NCBI RefSeq assembly: GCF_000468495.1
Contig: NC_022444.1
Span: 1,135,258-1,177,338 of the forward strand
Direction: 5' to 3'
DNA from: Megalodesulfovibrio gigas DSM 1382 = ATCC 19364
GTDB lineage: Bacteria > Desulfobacterota > Desulfovibrionia > Desulfovibrionales > Desulfovibrionaceae
DNA length: 42,081 nt
Shown here: piece by piece, positions 32,906 through 41,419 of the stretch
How the letters are laid out: every line of letters begins with the position of its first letter
Position numbering within the stretch: the first letter of the stretch is position 1
Notes under the pieces: generated by a model
Database searches by the model: none
What the model was told of the DNA's origin: nothing
Seen by the model: only the letters and a program-made list of their open reading frames with translations
Position numbers and translations under genes: made by a program

Positions 32906-33808
32906 TCAACTTGTGCTTTTCCGCCCGAATTGCTGCAGCCCCAGTCCGGCCAGCACCAGCGCCAGCCCTGCAAAGGTGCTGGCGTGGATGGTTTCGCCCA
33001 ACAAAAAATGAATCAGCACCAGGGAGATGGGCGGCGACAGGAAAATCAGCGTGGAGACCTGCGCCGCGCTGGGAGCCAGCCGCAGGGCCGTGACCCACAG
33101 GGCGAAGGTCAGCCCCATCTCCAGGCAGCCGATGTACGCCGCCCCGGCCACCCCCTGCCAGGACACGTCCAGCGGCGAGGAGAGCACCAGACAGGCGATC
33201 AGGCATCCCGGCAGGCTCATGCAGAAATTGGCGGCCAGGGCGGCCACGGGGTCCCGGCGGTCCGAGGCCGCGGCAATCCAGTAGCCGGACCAGATGAGCG
33301 TGGAAAGAAGCGCCAGGGCCAGCCCCAGGCCATCCACCCGCCCCCAGCTGCCCCACTCCCCCTGCATGGAGAGCAGCACCACGCCGGCATAGGCCACGGC
33401 GGCGGCGGCCATGTCCTTCCCGCGCAGCCGCTGCTTCAGAAACACCGCCGCCAGCAGGGAAAGGGTAATGGCCCAGGTGTAGTTCACCGGCTGGGCCACC
33501 TGGGCCGGCAGGCGGTCGTATGCCTCGAACAGCACCAGATAATAAACCAGCGGGTTGATGGTCCCCAGCCCCAGGGACCGCCACGGGTGCTGCGTCAACG
33601 CCGTCACGAACAGACGCCAGCGCCCCTGCACTGCCAGCAGCGCCAGCAGGGATGCGGTGGAAAACACCGCCGCGTACAACAGCAGTTGCGGCGGATCCAG
33701 CTCGCGAAGGGTGAGCTTGAAGGCCGTGGCCACCGTGGACCAGCACAGCACCGTGGCCAGACCAAAGGCCATGGCCCGGCGGGGATTCTTGGCGTCGATT
33801 TCCTGCAT
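32906..33808 (-). CDS. EamA/DMT-family transporter
   Basis: A 300-residue inner-membrane permease with about ten helices in two EamA repeats (LATVLCWSTVATAFKL in the first; LALALLSTLIWSGYWIAA in the second). Members export or import amino acids, nucleosides or other small metabolites; the substrate cannot be told. It ends just upstream of livG on the same strand, so a link with amino-acid transport is possible. ATG 33808 has only a distant GGAAGG; the start is fairly secure from the MQEIDAKNPRRAM beginning. Confidence 0.88.
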   Translation of the reverse strand: MQEIDAKNPRRAMAFGLATVLCWSTVATAFKLTLRELDPPQLLLYAAVFSTASLLALLAVQGRWRLFVTALTQHPWRSLGLGTINPLVYYLVLFEAYDRLPAQVAQPVNYTWAITLSLLAAVFLKQRLRGKDMAAAAVAYAGVVLLSMQGEWGSWGRVDGLGLALALLSTLIWSGYWIAAASDRRDPVAALAANFCMSLPGCLIACLVLSSPLDVSWQGVAGAAYIGCLEMGLTFALWVTALRLAPSAAQVSTLIFLSPPISLVLIHFLLGETIHASTFAGLALVLAGLGLQQFGRKSTS

Positions 33809-33840
33809 GATCCATGCGGTCTATTCCTTCCCCTGCCGCC

Positions 33841-33869
33841 TTGGCAAGCGGCGGCGGCGGTGATAGGGT
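33841..33869 (+). promoter_or_regulatory. Candidate promoter of hypD
   Basis: TTGGCA (33841-33846) and TAGGGT (33864-33869) are 17 nt apart, about 38 nt upstream of the GTG at 33907. The -10 is weak (3 of 6). Confidence 0.35.
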
Positions 33870-33906
33870 CGCAGCCTCTCATCCACCCTTGACCAAGGAC
33901 GACTTC

Positions 33907-35025
33907 GTGGAGCGACAGTTCTTCGATTTCTCCAAGGCGTTCAGCGATCCCGCCCTGGCCCGCTCCCTGGTGCAGGCCATTGAGCGCGAGTGCGCCGAGC
34001 CCCTGACCTTCATGGAAGTCTGCGGCACCCATACCGTGGCCATTTTTCGCAGCGGCATCCACTCCATCCTGCCGGAAACCGTGGTGCACCTCTCCGGGCC
34101 GGGCTGCCCGGTGTGCGTCACCCACGAGCAGGAAGTGGAATTGTTTCTGCAGATTGCCGCCCGGCCAGACGCCATTGTGGCCACCTTCGGGGACCTGATG
34201 CGCGTGCCGGGGATGCAGGGGCAAAGCCTCAAAACCGCCCAGGCCGAGGGCGCACGGGTGGAGGTGGTCTATGCCCCCTTCGATGCCCTGGACCTCGCCC
34301 GCGCCAACCCAGACAAGCAGGTGGTCTTCCTGGGGGTGGGCTTCGAGACCACGGCCCCGGCCATCGCCGCCACCATGCAGATGGCCAAGGCCCAGGGACT
34401 CGGCAACTTCCTGGTCCTCTCCATGCACAAGCTTGTCCCCCCGGCCCTCAAGGCCCTGCTGGACGACGACAGCGCCCGCGTGGACGCCTTCATGCTTCCC
34501 GGCCATGTGTCGCTGGTGCTGGGACTGGCGCCCTATCAGTTCATCGCCCGCGACTACGGCATCCCGGCCGTGGTGGCCGGCTTCGAACCCCTGGACATCC
34601 TGGCCGCCCTGCTCACCCTGGCCCGCCAGCGCAACGCCATCCGCCAGGGCGCAGCCGCCGAAATCATCAACGACTATCCCCGCGCCGTGAGCGAACACGG
34701 CAACCCCAAGGCCCGCGCGGTGATGGATGAAGTCTTCACCGTGGTGGACGCCCGCTGGCGCGGTCTGGGCGTCATCCCGCAGTCCGGCCTGGCCATCGCC
34801 GAGGCCTACGCCGACCAGGATGCCATGCGTGTCCTCGGCCTGACCATGCCCGAACCGCGCACCCTCCCCGGCTGCAAATGCGGCGACGTGCTCAAGGGCA
34901 AGATTCGCCCGGATCAGTGCCCCCTGTTCAAAAAGGCCTGCACCCCGGCCAATCCCGTGGGGCCGTGCATGGTCTCCACCGAGGGCAGCTGCGCGGCGTA
35001 TTACAAATACCATGCAGAGGTATAG
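33907..35025 (+). CDS. hypD: [NiFe]-hydrogenase maturation protein HypD
   Basis: A 372-residue Fe-S protein. Together with HypC it is the scaffold on which the Fe(CN)2CO group is built. Conserved cysteines are Cys39 (EVCGTH), Cys67 and Cys70 (GPGCPVC), and the C-terminal cluster Cys set lies in PGCKCGDVLKG, CPLFKKACTP and GPCMVSTEGSC. I chose GTG 33907 with AAGGA 7 nt upstream, giving the family length and aligning Cys positions; an upstream ATG at 33814 adds an unrelated tail. No hypC gene is adjacent. Confidence 0.95.
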   Translation: MERQFFDFSKAFSDPALARSLVQAIERECAEPLTFMEVCGTHTVAIFRSGIHSILPETVVHLSGPGCPVCVTHEQEVELFLQIAARPDAIVATFGDLMRVPGMQGQSLKTAQAEGARVEVVYAPFDALDLARANPDKQVVFLGVGFETTAPAIAATMQMAKAQGLGNFLVLSMHKLVPPALKALLDDDSARVDAFMLPGHVSLVLGLAPYQFIARDYGIPAVVAGFEPLDILAALLTLARQRNAIRQGAAAEIINDYPRAVSEHGNPKARAVMDEVFTVVDARWRGLGVIPQSGLAIAEAYADQDAMRVLGLTMPEPRTLPGCKCGDVLKGKIRPDQCPLFKKACTPANPVGPCMVSTEGSCAAYYKYHAEV

Positions 35026-35028
35026 GCG

Positions 35029-35092
35029 CTGGAGGGAACCCCTTTCTGCAGAAAGGGGTTCCCTCCAGACCTCCCTCCCCAAAGACTCTTAT
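35029..35092 (+). repeat. Copy R2 of the palindromic repeat, perfect 40-bp palindrome
   Basis: Positions 35029-35048 and 35049-35068 are exact reverse complements with no loop (arm begins CTGGAGGGAACCCC). The conserved tail GACCTCCCTCCCCAAAGACT follows (35069-35088). It starts 4 nt after the hypD stop and may end that transcript. See R1, R3, R4 and R5. Confidence 0.85.
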
Positions 35093-35152
35093 GCGGGGGG
35101 ACGGGCAGCGATGGTTGTTCGAGAACGCCAACTGTAATGCAAAAATACCGAT

Positions 35153-35212
35153 AAAAAGTTTGGGAAGGGGGAGCGCGAGGGGGAGAACCCTTTTCAAAGG
35201 GTGTCCCCTCGC
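35153..35212 (-). repeat. Copy R3 of the palindromic repeat, inverted relative to R2
   Basis: The tail comes first on the + strand (AAAAAGTTTGGGAAGGGGG from 35153), then a hairpin at 35175-35212 with GCGAGGGG/CCCCTCGC and ACCCTTT/AAAGGGT arms. It is in the leader of hypE, 25 nt before its ATG, in opposite orientation to R2. The two flank about 60 nt of otherwise featureless DNA. Confidence 0.8.
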
Positions 35213-35237
35213 ATCTTCCTTTCAAAAGGACTCCCTC

Positions 35238-36260
35238 ATGACCGCTTCTTCCCGCCTTCTTCTCGACGCCGGTTCCGGCGGCCAGGCCTCGCACCGGCTG
35301 GTGGCCGACCTGTTTTTGAAGCATTTTGACAATCCTGTCCTGGCCGTGATGGACGACGCCGCCCGGCTGCACCTCAGCGGACCGGTGGCCATGTCCACGG
35401 ATGGCTTCATCGTCGATCCCATCATCTTCCCCGGCGGCAACATCGGCTCCCTGGCCGTGCACGGCACGGTGAACGACGTGGCCATGCTCGGCGCGCGGCC
35501 GCGGTACCTCACCGCCGGCTTCATCCTGGAAGAAGGGCTGGACATGGCCGTGCTGGAAACCATCGTCGCGGCCATGGGCCAGGCCGCCCGGGACGCCGGG
35601 GTGCAGATTGTGGCCGGGGATACCAAAGTCGCCCCCAAGGGCGCACTGGACAAAATTTTCATCACCACCACCGGCATCGGAGAGATTCTGGTGGATCCCG
35701 CGCCCTCCGGCCACCGCGCCAGACCGGGAGACGCCGTGCTGCTCTCCGGCACCATGGGCGATCACGGGCTGGCCATCCTCTCCACGCGCCAGGGCCTGGC
35801 CTTCGAGACGCCCATCGTCAGCGATTGCGCCTCGTTGAACGGCCTGGTGGAGTCCCTCATCACCACCCTGCCCGACGTGCACACCCTGCGCGACCCCACC
35901 CGCGGCGGCTTGGCTACCACATTGAATGAAATCGCCAGCCAGTCCGGGGTGGTGGTGGAGGTGGAGGAGGAAGCCATCCCCGTGCATCCGGCCGTGGCCG
36001 CGGGCTGCAGCTTCCTGGGTCTGGACCCGCTCTATCTGGCCAACGAGGGCAAGCTCCTGTGCATCGTGCCCGAGGCCGACGCGGAACACGCCCTGGCCCT
36101 GCTCAGGGCGCATCCCCTGGGCGGCAATGCCGCGCGCATCGGCACCATCCAGGAACCCCAGGGCAAAACCCGCGCCGGGCAGGTGCTGCTGCGTACGCCG
36201 CTGGGCGGCCGCCGGCTGCTGGGCATGCTGGAAGGCGAACAACTGCCTCGAATTTGTTAA
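35238..36260 (+). CDS. hypE: [NiFe]-hydrogenase maturation protein HypE
   Basis: A 340-residue PurM-like protein that dehydrates the carbamoyl group on its C-terminal Cys to the cyanide ligand. It ends in the essential PRIC, and has LDAGSGGQASHRL, STDGFIVDP, GTVNDVAMLGA and DPTRGGLATTLNE. AAAAGGA lies 8 nt before ATG 35238. It follows hypD after a 212-nt gap filled by repeats R2 and R3. Confidence 0.96.
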   Translation: MTASSRLLLDAGSGGQASHRLVADLFLKHFDNPVLAVMDDAARLHLSGPVAMSTDGFIVDPIIFPGGNIGSLAVHGTVNDVAMLGARPRYLTAGFILEEGLDMAVLETIVAAMGQAARDAGVQIVAGDTKVAPKGALDKIFITTTGIGEILVDPAPSGHRARPGDAVLLSGTMGDHGLAILSTRQGLAFETPIVSDCASLNGLVESLITTLPDVHTLRDPTRGGLATTLNEIASQSGVVVEVEEEAIPVHPAVAAGCSFLGLDPLYLANEGKLLCIVPEADAEHALALLRAHPLGGNAARIGTIQEPQGKTRAGQVLLRTPLGGRRLLGMLEGEQLPRIC

Positions 36261-36264
36261 AGAA

Positions 36265-36271
36265 GGGGGGG
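36265..36271 (+). promoter_or_regulatory. G7 ribosome-binding site of the SDR-DUF2867 gene
   Basis: AAGAAGGGGGGGAT directly precedes ATG 36274, giving a G7 tract as the only Shine-Dalgarno. It is the second G-tract leader in the window besides 9555-9562, and matches the C7 loops of the RNA at 7055-7300. Any regulation is inference. Confidence 0.5.
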
Positions 36272-36273
36272 AT

Positions 36274-37836
36274 ATGCAAGACGATCGTCCTGTGCTGGTT
36301 ACCGGCGCCACGGGCTACATTGGCGGCCGGCTGGCGCCGCTGCTGCTGGAACGCGGGCATCGGGTGCGGGTGATGGTCCGCTCCGCCGCCAAGCTGGGCT
36401 GCCGGCCGTGGGCCGGGCATCCGCGCCTGGAGATCGTCGAGGCCGACGTCTTCGACTATCCCGCCGTGCGCAAGGCGGCCGCCGGCTGCCGGGCGGTGTA
36501 TTATCTCATCCATTCCATGAATCCCCTGGCCCGGGACTACGCCGCCGCAGACCGGCTGGCGGCGCACATCATGATGCGCGCCTGCGAGAACGAAGGCGTG
36601 GAGCGCATCCTGTACCTGGGCGGCATGGGCCAGGACAGCGGGACGCTTTCGGCGCATCTGCAGTCCCGCAACGAGGTGGCGGCGATTCTGGCCGGCGGCA
36701 CCCCGCGGGCGACGATTCTGCGGGCGGCCCAGATCCTCGGCGCGGGCAGCGCCAGCTTCGAGATTGTCCGCTATCTGGCCGATCGCCTGCCCCTGATGGT
36801 CTGCCCGCGCTGGGTGTACACCGAGGCCCAGCCCGTGGCCGTGCGCGACGTGCTGCACTGCCTGGCCGGCTGCCTGGAGCATCCCGAGACCGCGGGCGAG
36901 GATTACGACATCGCCGGCCCGGATGTGCTGACCTACAAACAACTTTTCCGCCTGTATTGCGAGGTGGCCGGCCTGCCCACGCCGCGGCTCATCCCCGTGC
37001 CGGTGCTCACGCCGTTTTTGTCGTCCCTGTGGGTGGGGCTGGTCACGCCCATCCCGGCCAGTCTGGCCCGGCCGTTGGTGCAGGGCCTCAAGACGCGGGT
37101 GGTGGCCCGGGACAATCGCCTCATGGAGCTGCTGCAGCACAAGCCCCTGCCCGCGCGCGAGGCCATGACCATGGCCCTGGACAAGATTCGGCAACACACC
37201 GTGGAAACCTGCTGGAGCGACGCCGGCGAGGCCCGCGCCCCGGAATGGCTCGGCTGCGGCGATGCCCCCTATGCCGGCGGCACGGTGCTGGGCGAGACCT
37301 ACCGCCTTGTCCTGGACGCCCCGGCAGCGCAGGTGTGGCAGCATGTGACAAGCATCGGCGGAGAAAACGGCTGGCTGTTCGGCAACATCCTGTGGAAGCT
37401 GCGCGGCTGGCTGGACACCCTGGCCGGCGGGCCGGGCCTGCGGCGTGGCCGGCGGCATCCGGAACAGCTCTTCATCGGCGATGCCGTGGATTTCTGGCGC
37501 GTGCTGGATGTGCAGCCCAACCGGCGGCTGATGCTCCTGGCCGAGATGCGCCTGCCCGGCGAAGCCCTGCTGGAATTCCGCTGCACCCCCCTGGACGAAC
37601 ACCGCACGGAGCTGGTGCAGCGCTCCCGGTTCCTGCCCCGCGGGCTGTGGGGGCTGGCCTACTGGTGGGCCACGTTCCCGTTGCACCTGCTCATCTTCAA
37701 GGGCATGCTCCGGACCATCGGCCGGCAGAGCGGCGCGGCCGTGCTCGCTGGTCCCGAGCGCGTCACCGGCCGGGAGACGACCGCCTGCAGCCTGGATGCC
37801 CTCAAGACGCCGGAGCGATTGCTGCACAAAGGATGA
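36274..37836 (+). CDS. NAD(P)-binding SDR (NmrA-like) fused to DUF2867 domain
   Basis: A 520-residue protein. Residues 1-310 form an atypical short-chain dehydrogenase fold with VLVTGATGYIGGRLAP near residues 7-22 and YLIHSMNP, but the usual YxxxK pair is not evident; such proteins can bind NAD(P) without classical catalysis. Residues about 350-500 match DUF2867 (YRLVLDAPAAQVWQHV, GENGWLFGNILWKLRGWLD, DFWRVLDV). It starts 13 nt after hypE and ends 6 nt before the molybdopterin oxidoreductase, so these are probably one operon. It may supply a redox or quinone-related function; substrate unknown. Confidence 0.82.
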   Translation: MQDDRPVLVTGATGYIGGRLAPLLLERGHRVRVMVRSAAKLGCRPWAGHPRLEIVEADVFDYPAVRKAAAGCRAVYYLIHSMNPLARDYAAADRLAAHIMMRACENEGVERILYLGGMGQDSGTLSAHLQSRNEVAAILAGGTPRATILRAAQILGAGSASFEIVRYLADRLPLMVCPRWVYTEAQPVAVRDVLHCLAGCLEHPETAGEDYDIAGPDVLTYKQLFRLYCEVAGLPTPRLIPVPVLTPFLSSLWVGLVTPIPASLARPLVQGLKTRVVARDNRLMELLQHKPLPAREAMTMALDKIRQHTVETCWSDAGEARAPEWLGCGDAPYAGGTVLGETYRLVLDAPAAQVWQHVTSIGGENGWLFGNILWKLRGWLDTLAGGPGLRRGRRHPEQLFIGDAVDFWRVLDVQPNRRLMLLAEMRLPGEALLEFRCTPLDEHRTELVQRSRFLPRGLWGLAYWWATFPLHLLIFKGMLRTIGRQSGAAVLAGPERVTGRETTACSLDALKTPERLLHKG

Positions 37837-37842
37837 TCTTCC

Positions 37843-39765
37843 ATGACGACCACCCTCACCGCCTGCCTGTCCCACTGTCACGACGGCTGCGCCCTCCTCG
37901 CTGAGCGGCAGGAGGACGGCCGCATCCGTCTGCGCGGGCATCCCGACCATCCCTTCACCGCCGGCTTCTGCTGCGCCAAGATGCAGGACTACGTCCAGCA
38001 GACCCTGCAGCGGCCCGATCGCATCGTCACGCCTTTGATCAAGCAGGACGGGCAGTTCCATCCCGCATCCTGGGAAGAGGCCATGGACCTGATCGCGGCA
38101 CAGCTCACAGCCCTGCGAGACACGCCCGAGCGCATCCTGCATCACATCGACTACGCCTCCTTCGGCGTGCTGCACCGGGCCAGCGAATACATCTTCGGCC
38201 GCCTGGGCGCGGCCGGGCTGGCCGGCGGCTCCTGCGTGCGGGCCATGGGCGCGGCCATCGTCAAGGATTTTGGTGTCCAGCGCGAACCCCACTGGAGCAC
38301 CGCCTTGGCGGCCCGGCGCATCGTGCTGTGGGGCCGCAACCTCGCGGCGCAAACGCCCCATGCCGGCCGCGTGCTGCTCCAGGCCCGCAAAAAGGGCATC
38401 TCCGTGCTGGCCATCCATCCCGGCGACCCCGGCTACACCCCCTTTGCCGATCAGACTATCCGCATCCGGCCGGGGTCGGATCGCTTCCTCGCCGCCGCAG
38501 CCCTGAAAATTCTGAAAGACACCGGCCGGCTGGATCAAAATGCCCTGGCCCGCTGCACCGGTGCGGATGCCCTGGTGCCGCTGCTGGATGCACACTCCCT
38601 TGACGCCCTGGCTGCGGCCTGCGACGTCTCCCCCGAATCCATCCACCTGCTGGCCGACTGGATGGCGGATGCGCCCGTGCACGTCGTCCTGGGCCGGGGC
38701 CTGCAACGCTATGCCCTGGGCGGAGAAAACGTGCGGTGGGTGAACGCCCTGGCCATGTGCTCGGGCAACATCGGCCGCGAGGGCGGCGGCATCTCCTTTG
38801 CCGGTGGCGACAAGGGCCACGTGTCCTACGGCTGGACCAAGGCCCCGGCCGACATGCCGCGCCGGCGCACCCTGCCCTTCGCCGCCCTGGGCCAGGCCCT
38901 GGAAACAGCCGAACCGCCCGTGACCTTCGTCTGGACCGAAGGCTGGAACCCCGTGGCCACCGCACCGGACGCCGCACGCATCGCCCAGGCCCTGCGGGGG
39001 CGGTTCCACGTGGCCGTGGAACCCTTCATGACCGACACCGCCGCCTGCGCCACGGTGATTCTGCCGCCGGCCCTGCTCTTTGAACGCGAGGACATCGCCC
39101 GGGCGGCAGGGCACGATTTCGTGATGCACGGCCGGCCCCTGCCGCCGGAATGGCACACCCCGCCCGCCGGGGTGCGCAGCAACTTCCAGATCCAATCCCT
39201 GCTGGCCGCGCGGCTGGGCATGGACTTCCCGGACGCCGACACCGTGCTTGCCGAAGCCCTGCAAACAGCCACGCCGGCCGGCACCCTGGCGGCACTGCGC
39301 AGCCAGGGCTGGCTTGCGGCGCAGCCCCAGCCCGTGCCCTGGGCCGACGGGCAGTTTGCCACCAAAAACGGCCGGTTCCATCTGGTCAGGACCCTCACTC
39401 CCGAACCGCCCGCGCCGGACGGCTATCCCCTGCGTCTGCTGACCTTTGTGGAGCGCGAATCGCTTCTGTCCCGCCGCCGGCCCGAACAGATGCAGGATCT
39501 GCCCGTGGCCCGCATCGCGCCGGAATCACCGTGCGCCGCAGCCCTGGATCCGGCCCGCCCGGCCCGGCTGGTCACCCCCCTGGGCAGCATGGCCGTGCGG
39601 CTGGCCCTGCGACCGGGCCTGCATCCGGAAGGCGTGCTGGTGCCGCGCGGGGGCTGGCTCTCCCGTGGCTGGGGCATCAATGCCCTCATCGAACCCCGGG
39701 AAGCGGATCTGGGTGGGCAGGCAGCCTATTACGCCCAATGGTGCCGGCTGGAGCAGGAGAGCTGA
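37843..39765 (+). CDS. Molybdopterin (Mo/W-bisPGD) oxidoreductase
   Basis: A 640-residue member of the DMSO-reductase superfamily. The N-terminal [4Fe-4S] ligands are Cys8, Cys12, Cys16 and Cys44 (CLSHCHDGC ... FCCAK), as in the CPxDCPDTC-type enzymes. Cofactor motifs follow (VLWGRNLAAQTP, GRGLQRYALGGENVRWVNAL, EPFMTDTAACATVILPP). No Tat signal is present, so it should be cytoplasmic. AAAGGA lies 10 nt upstream of ATG 37843. Substrate unknown; it is co-directional with hypE and the SDR fusion. Confidence 0.88.
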   Translation: MTTTLTACLSHCHDGCALLAERQEDGRIRLRGHPDHPFTAGFCCAKMQDYVQQTLQRPDRIVTPLIKQDGQFHPASWEEAMDLIAAQLTALRDTPERILHHIDYASFGVLHRASEYIFGRLGAAGLAGGSCVRAMGAAIVKDFGVQREPHWSTALAARRIVLWGRNLAAQTPHAGRVLLQARKKGISVLAIHPGDPGYTPFADQTIRIRPGSDRFLAAAALKILKDTGRLDQNALARCTGADALVPLLDAHSLDALAAACDVSPESIHLLADWMADAPVHVVLGRGLQRYALGGENVRWVNALAMCSGNIGREGGGISFAGGDKGHVSYGWTKAPADMPRRRTLPFAALGQALETAEPPVTFVWTEGWNPVATAPDAARIAQALRGRFHVAVEPFMTDTAACATVILPPALLFEREDIARAAGHDFVMHGRPLPPEWHTPPAGVRSNFQIQSLLAARLGMDFPDADTVLAEALQTATPAGTLAALRSQGWLAAQPQPVPWADGQFATKNGRFHLVRTLTPEPPAPDGYPLRLLTFVERESLLSRRRPEQMQDLPVARIAPESPCAAALDPARPARLVTPLGSMAVRLALRPGLHPEGVLVPRGGWLSRGWGINALIEPREADLGGQAAYYAQWCRLEQES

Positions 39766-39786
39766 TCCCGATCCGGCGCGCCTGCA

Positions 39787-39815
39787 TTGCATCCTGCCGG
39801 GCTTCGGGGTAGGAT
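39787..39815 (+). promoter_or_regulatory. Sigma70-type promoter of ubiD with overlapping repeats
   Basis: TTGCAT (39787-39792) and TAGGAT (39810-39815) are 17 nt apart. CATCCT (39790-39795), AGGATG (39811-39816) and CATCCT (39823-39828) alternate in orientation across the promoter and could be operator half-sites. The rest of the 108-nt gap shows no other feature. Confidence 0.5.
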
Positions 39816-39873
39816 GTTCGTTCATCCTCACCCTATTTCCTCCCGAATCATTCTGGAATCATCAGGAAGAATC

Positions 39874-41334
39874 ATGGCCTACAAAGACCTGCACGCCTTT
39901 CTGAAGCGCCTGGACGAGAAGAAAGAGCTGGTGCGCATCACGGAGCCGCTGGACCCGTATCTGGAGATCGCCGAAGTCACGGACCGCACGTCCAAGGGCT
40001 TCGGGCCGGCGCTGCTCTTCGAAAACGTCAAGGGCTCCAAGTTTCCCGTGCTCACCAACGCCTTTGGCTCCTTCTCGCGCATGCACATGGCGCTGGAAGT
40101 GGAGAGCCTGGACGCCGTGGCCGAGCAGATCCAGGAATTCATGGAGATCGAAAAGCCGGACTCCATCCTTAAAAAGCTCAAGCTGCTGCCCAAGCTGGCC
40201 AAGATGGCCAACATCTTCCCCAAGGAAGTGACCAAGGCCCCCTGCCAGGACGTGGTGTACACCGGGGACGATGTGGATCTGGGCATCATCCCCGTGCTGA
40301 CCACCTGGCCCGGGGATGCCGGTCCCTTCATCACCCTGCCCCTGGTCATCACCAAGAACCCGGAAACAGGCATGCGCAACATGGGCATGTACCGCATGCA
40401 GGTGTTCGACAAAAACACCACGGGCATGCACTGGCACCGGCACAAGGGCGGGGCGTATCATTATCATCTGGCGGAAAAAAAGGGCCAGCGCCTGGAAGTG
40501 GCCGTGGCCATCGGGCCGGACCCGGTTGTCACGTACGCCGCCACCGCCCCCATTCCCGACGAGATGGACGAGTTCATGTTCGCCGGGTTCCTGCGGCAGT
40601 CCCCGGTGGAGTACGTGAAGTGCAAGACGGTGGATCTGGAGGTGCCGGCCAACAGCATGTTCGTGCTGGAAGGCTATGTGGATCCCGGCGAGCGCCGCCG
40701 CGAGGGTCCCTTTGGCGACCATACCGGCTACTATTCCCTGGCGGACGACTACCCCGTGTTCCACGTCACCGCGCTGACCCACCGCAAGGACGCCGTGTAC
40801 CCGGCCACCCTCGTGGGGCCGCCGCCCATGGAAGACTGCTTCATGGGCAAGGCCACGGAGCGCATCTTCCTGCCGCTCATCAAAAAACAGCTCCCCGAAG
40901 TGGTGGACATGAACCTGCCCCTGGAAGGCGTGTTCCACAACCTGTGCTTCGTCTCCATCGACAAGCGCTACCCCGGCCAGACCCGCAAGGTGATGTACGC
41001 CCTGTGGGGTCTGGGGCAGATGATGTTCACCAAGATCATCGTCATCGTGGACAAGGACGTGAACGTGCAGAACACCTCCGAGGTGCTCTGGCGGCTGGGC
41101 AACAACGTGGATCCGCGGCGCGATATCGTCATCCTGGAAGGGCCGCTGGATGCGCTGGATCATTCCTCGCCCACGGCTTTCTACGGGGCCAAGATGGGCA
41201 TCGACGCCACCAAGAAAGGCCCGGACGACGGCCATTTCCGCGAATGGCCCGACTCCCTGACCATGGACCCCGAGGTCAAGCGCAAGGTCGCCGCCCTGTG
41301 GCCCAAGCTGGGAATCCCGCTGACGAAGAAATAA
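39874..41334 (+). CDS. UbiD-family prenylated-FMN decarboxylase
   Basis: A 486-residue decarboxylase of the UbiD family, which needs prenyl-FMN made by UbiX, encoded next. The active-site region includes the conserved Arg/Glu set in MRNMGMYRMQV and REGPFGDHTGYY, plus VGPPPMEDCFMGKATE and NLPLEGVFHN. AGGAAG lies 5 nt upstream of ATG 39874. In a Desulfovibrio-like cell it may decarboxylate a futalosine-pathway naphthoate in menaquinone synthesis; aromatic-acid decarboxylation is an alternative. Confidence 0.92.
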   Translation: MAYKDLHAFLKRLDEKKELVRITEPLDPYLEIAEVTDRTSKGFGPALLFENVKGSKFPVLTNAFGSFSRMHMALEVESLDAVAEQIQEFMEIEKPDSILKKLKLLPKLAKMANIFPKEVTKAPCQDVVYTGDDVDLGIIPVLTTWPGDAGPFITLPLVITKNPETGMRNMGMYRMQVFDKNTTGMHWHRHKGGAYHYHLAEKKGQRLEVAVAIGPDPVVTYAATAPIPDEMDEFMFAGFLRQSPVEYVKCKTVDLEVPANSMFVLEGYVDPGERRREGPFGDHTGYYSLADDYPVFHVTALTHRKDAVYPATLVGPPPMEDCFMGKATERIFLPLIKKQLPEVVDMNLPLEGVFHNLCFVSIDKRYPGQTRKVMYALWGLGQMMFTKIIVIVDKDVNVQNTSEVLWRLGNNVDPRRDIVILEGPLDALDHSSPTAFYGAKMGIDATKKGPDDGHFREWPDSLTMDPEVKRKVAALWPKLGIPLTKK

Positions 41335-41339
41335 CGCCT

Positions 41340-41402
41340 GCGCGGGGGATGCCTTTTTGCATGGTGTCCCCCGCGTGCTCCCCCTTCCAGAAATTTTTTT
41401 AT
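41340..41402 (+). repeat. Copy R4 of the palindromic repeat, downstream of the UbiD-family gene
   Basis: CGCGGGGGA (41341-41349) pairs with TCCCCCGCG (41367-41375), then comes the conserved tail CTCCCCCTTCCAGAAA and a T7 run (41394-41400). It lies between the UbiD-family gene and ubiX, and the ubiX ribosome site (GGGGG) begins just after it. Confidence 0.75.
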
Positions 41403-41419
41403 CCGGGGGTTGCTTCGAC

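Noticed and set aside
33814-33906. Upstream ATG start for hypD
   Set aside because: Adds about 31 residues unlike HypD, overlaps the candidate promoter; GTG 33907 has a good ribosome site and aligned Cys positions.
36103-39381. Minus-strand open frame of over 1000 codons opposite the SDR and molybdopterin genes
   Set aside because: Low-complexity antisense translation; both + strand genes have intact family motifs.
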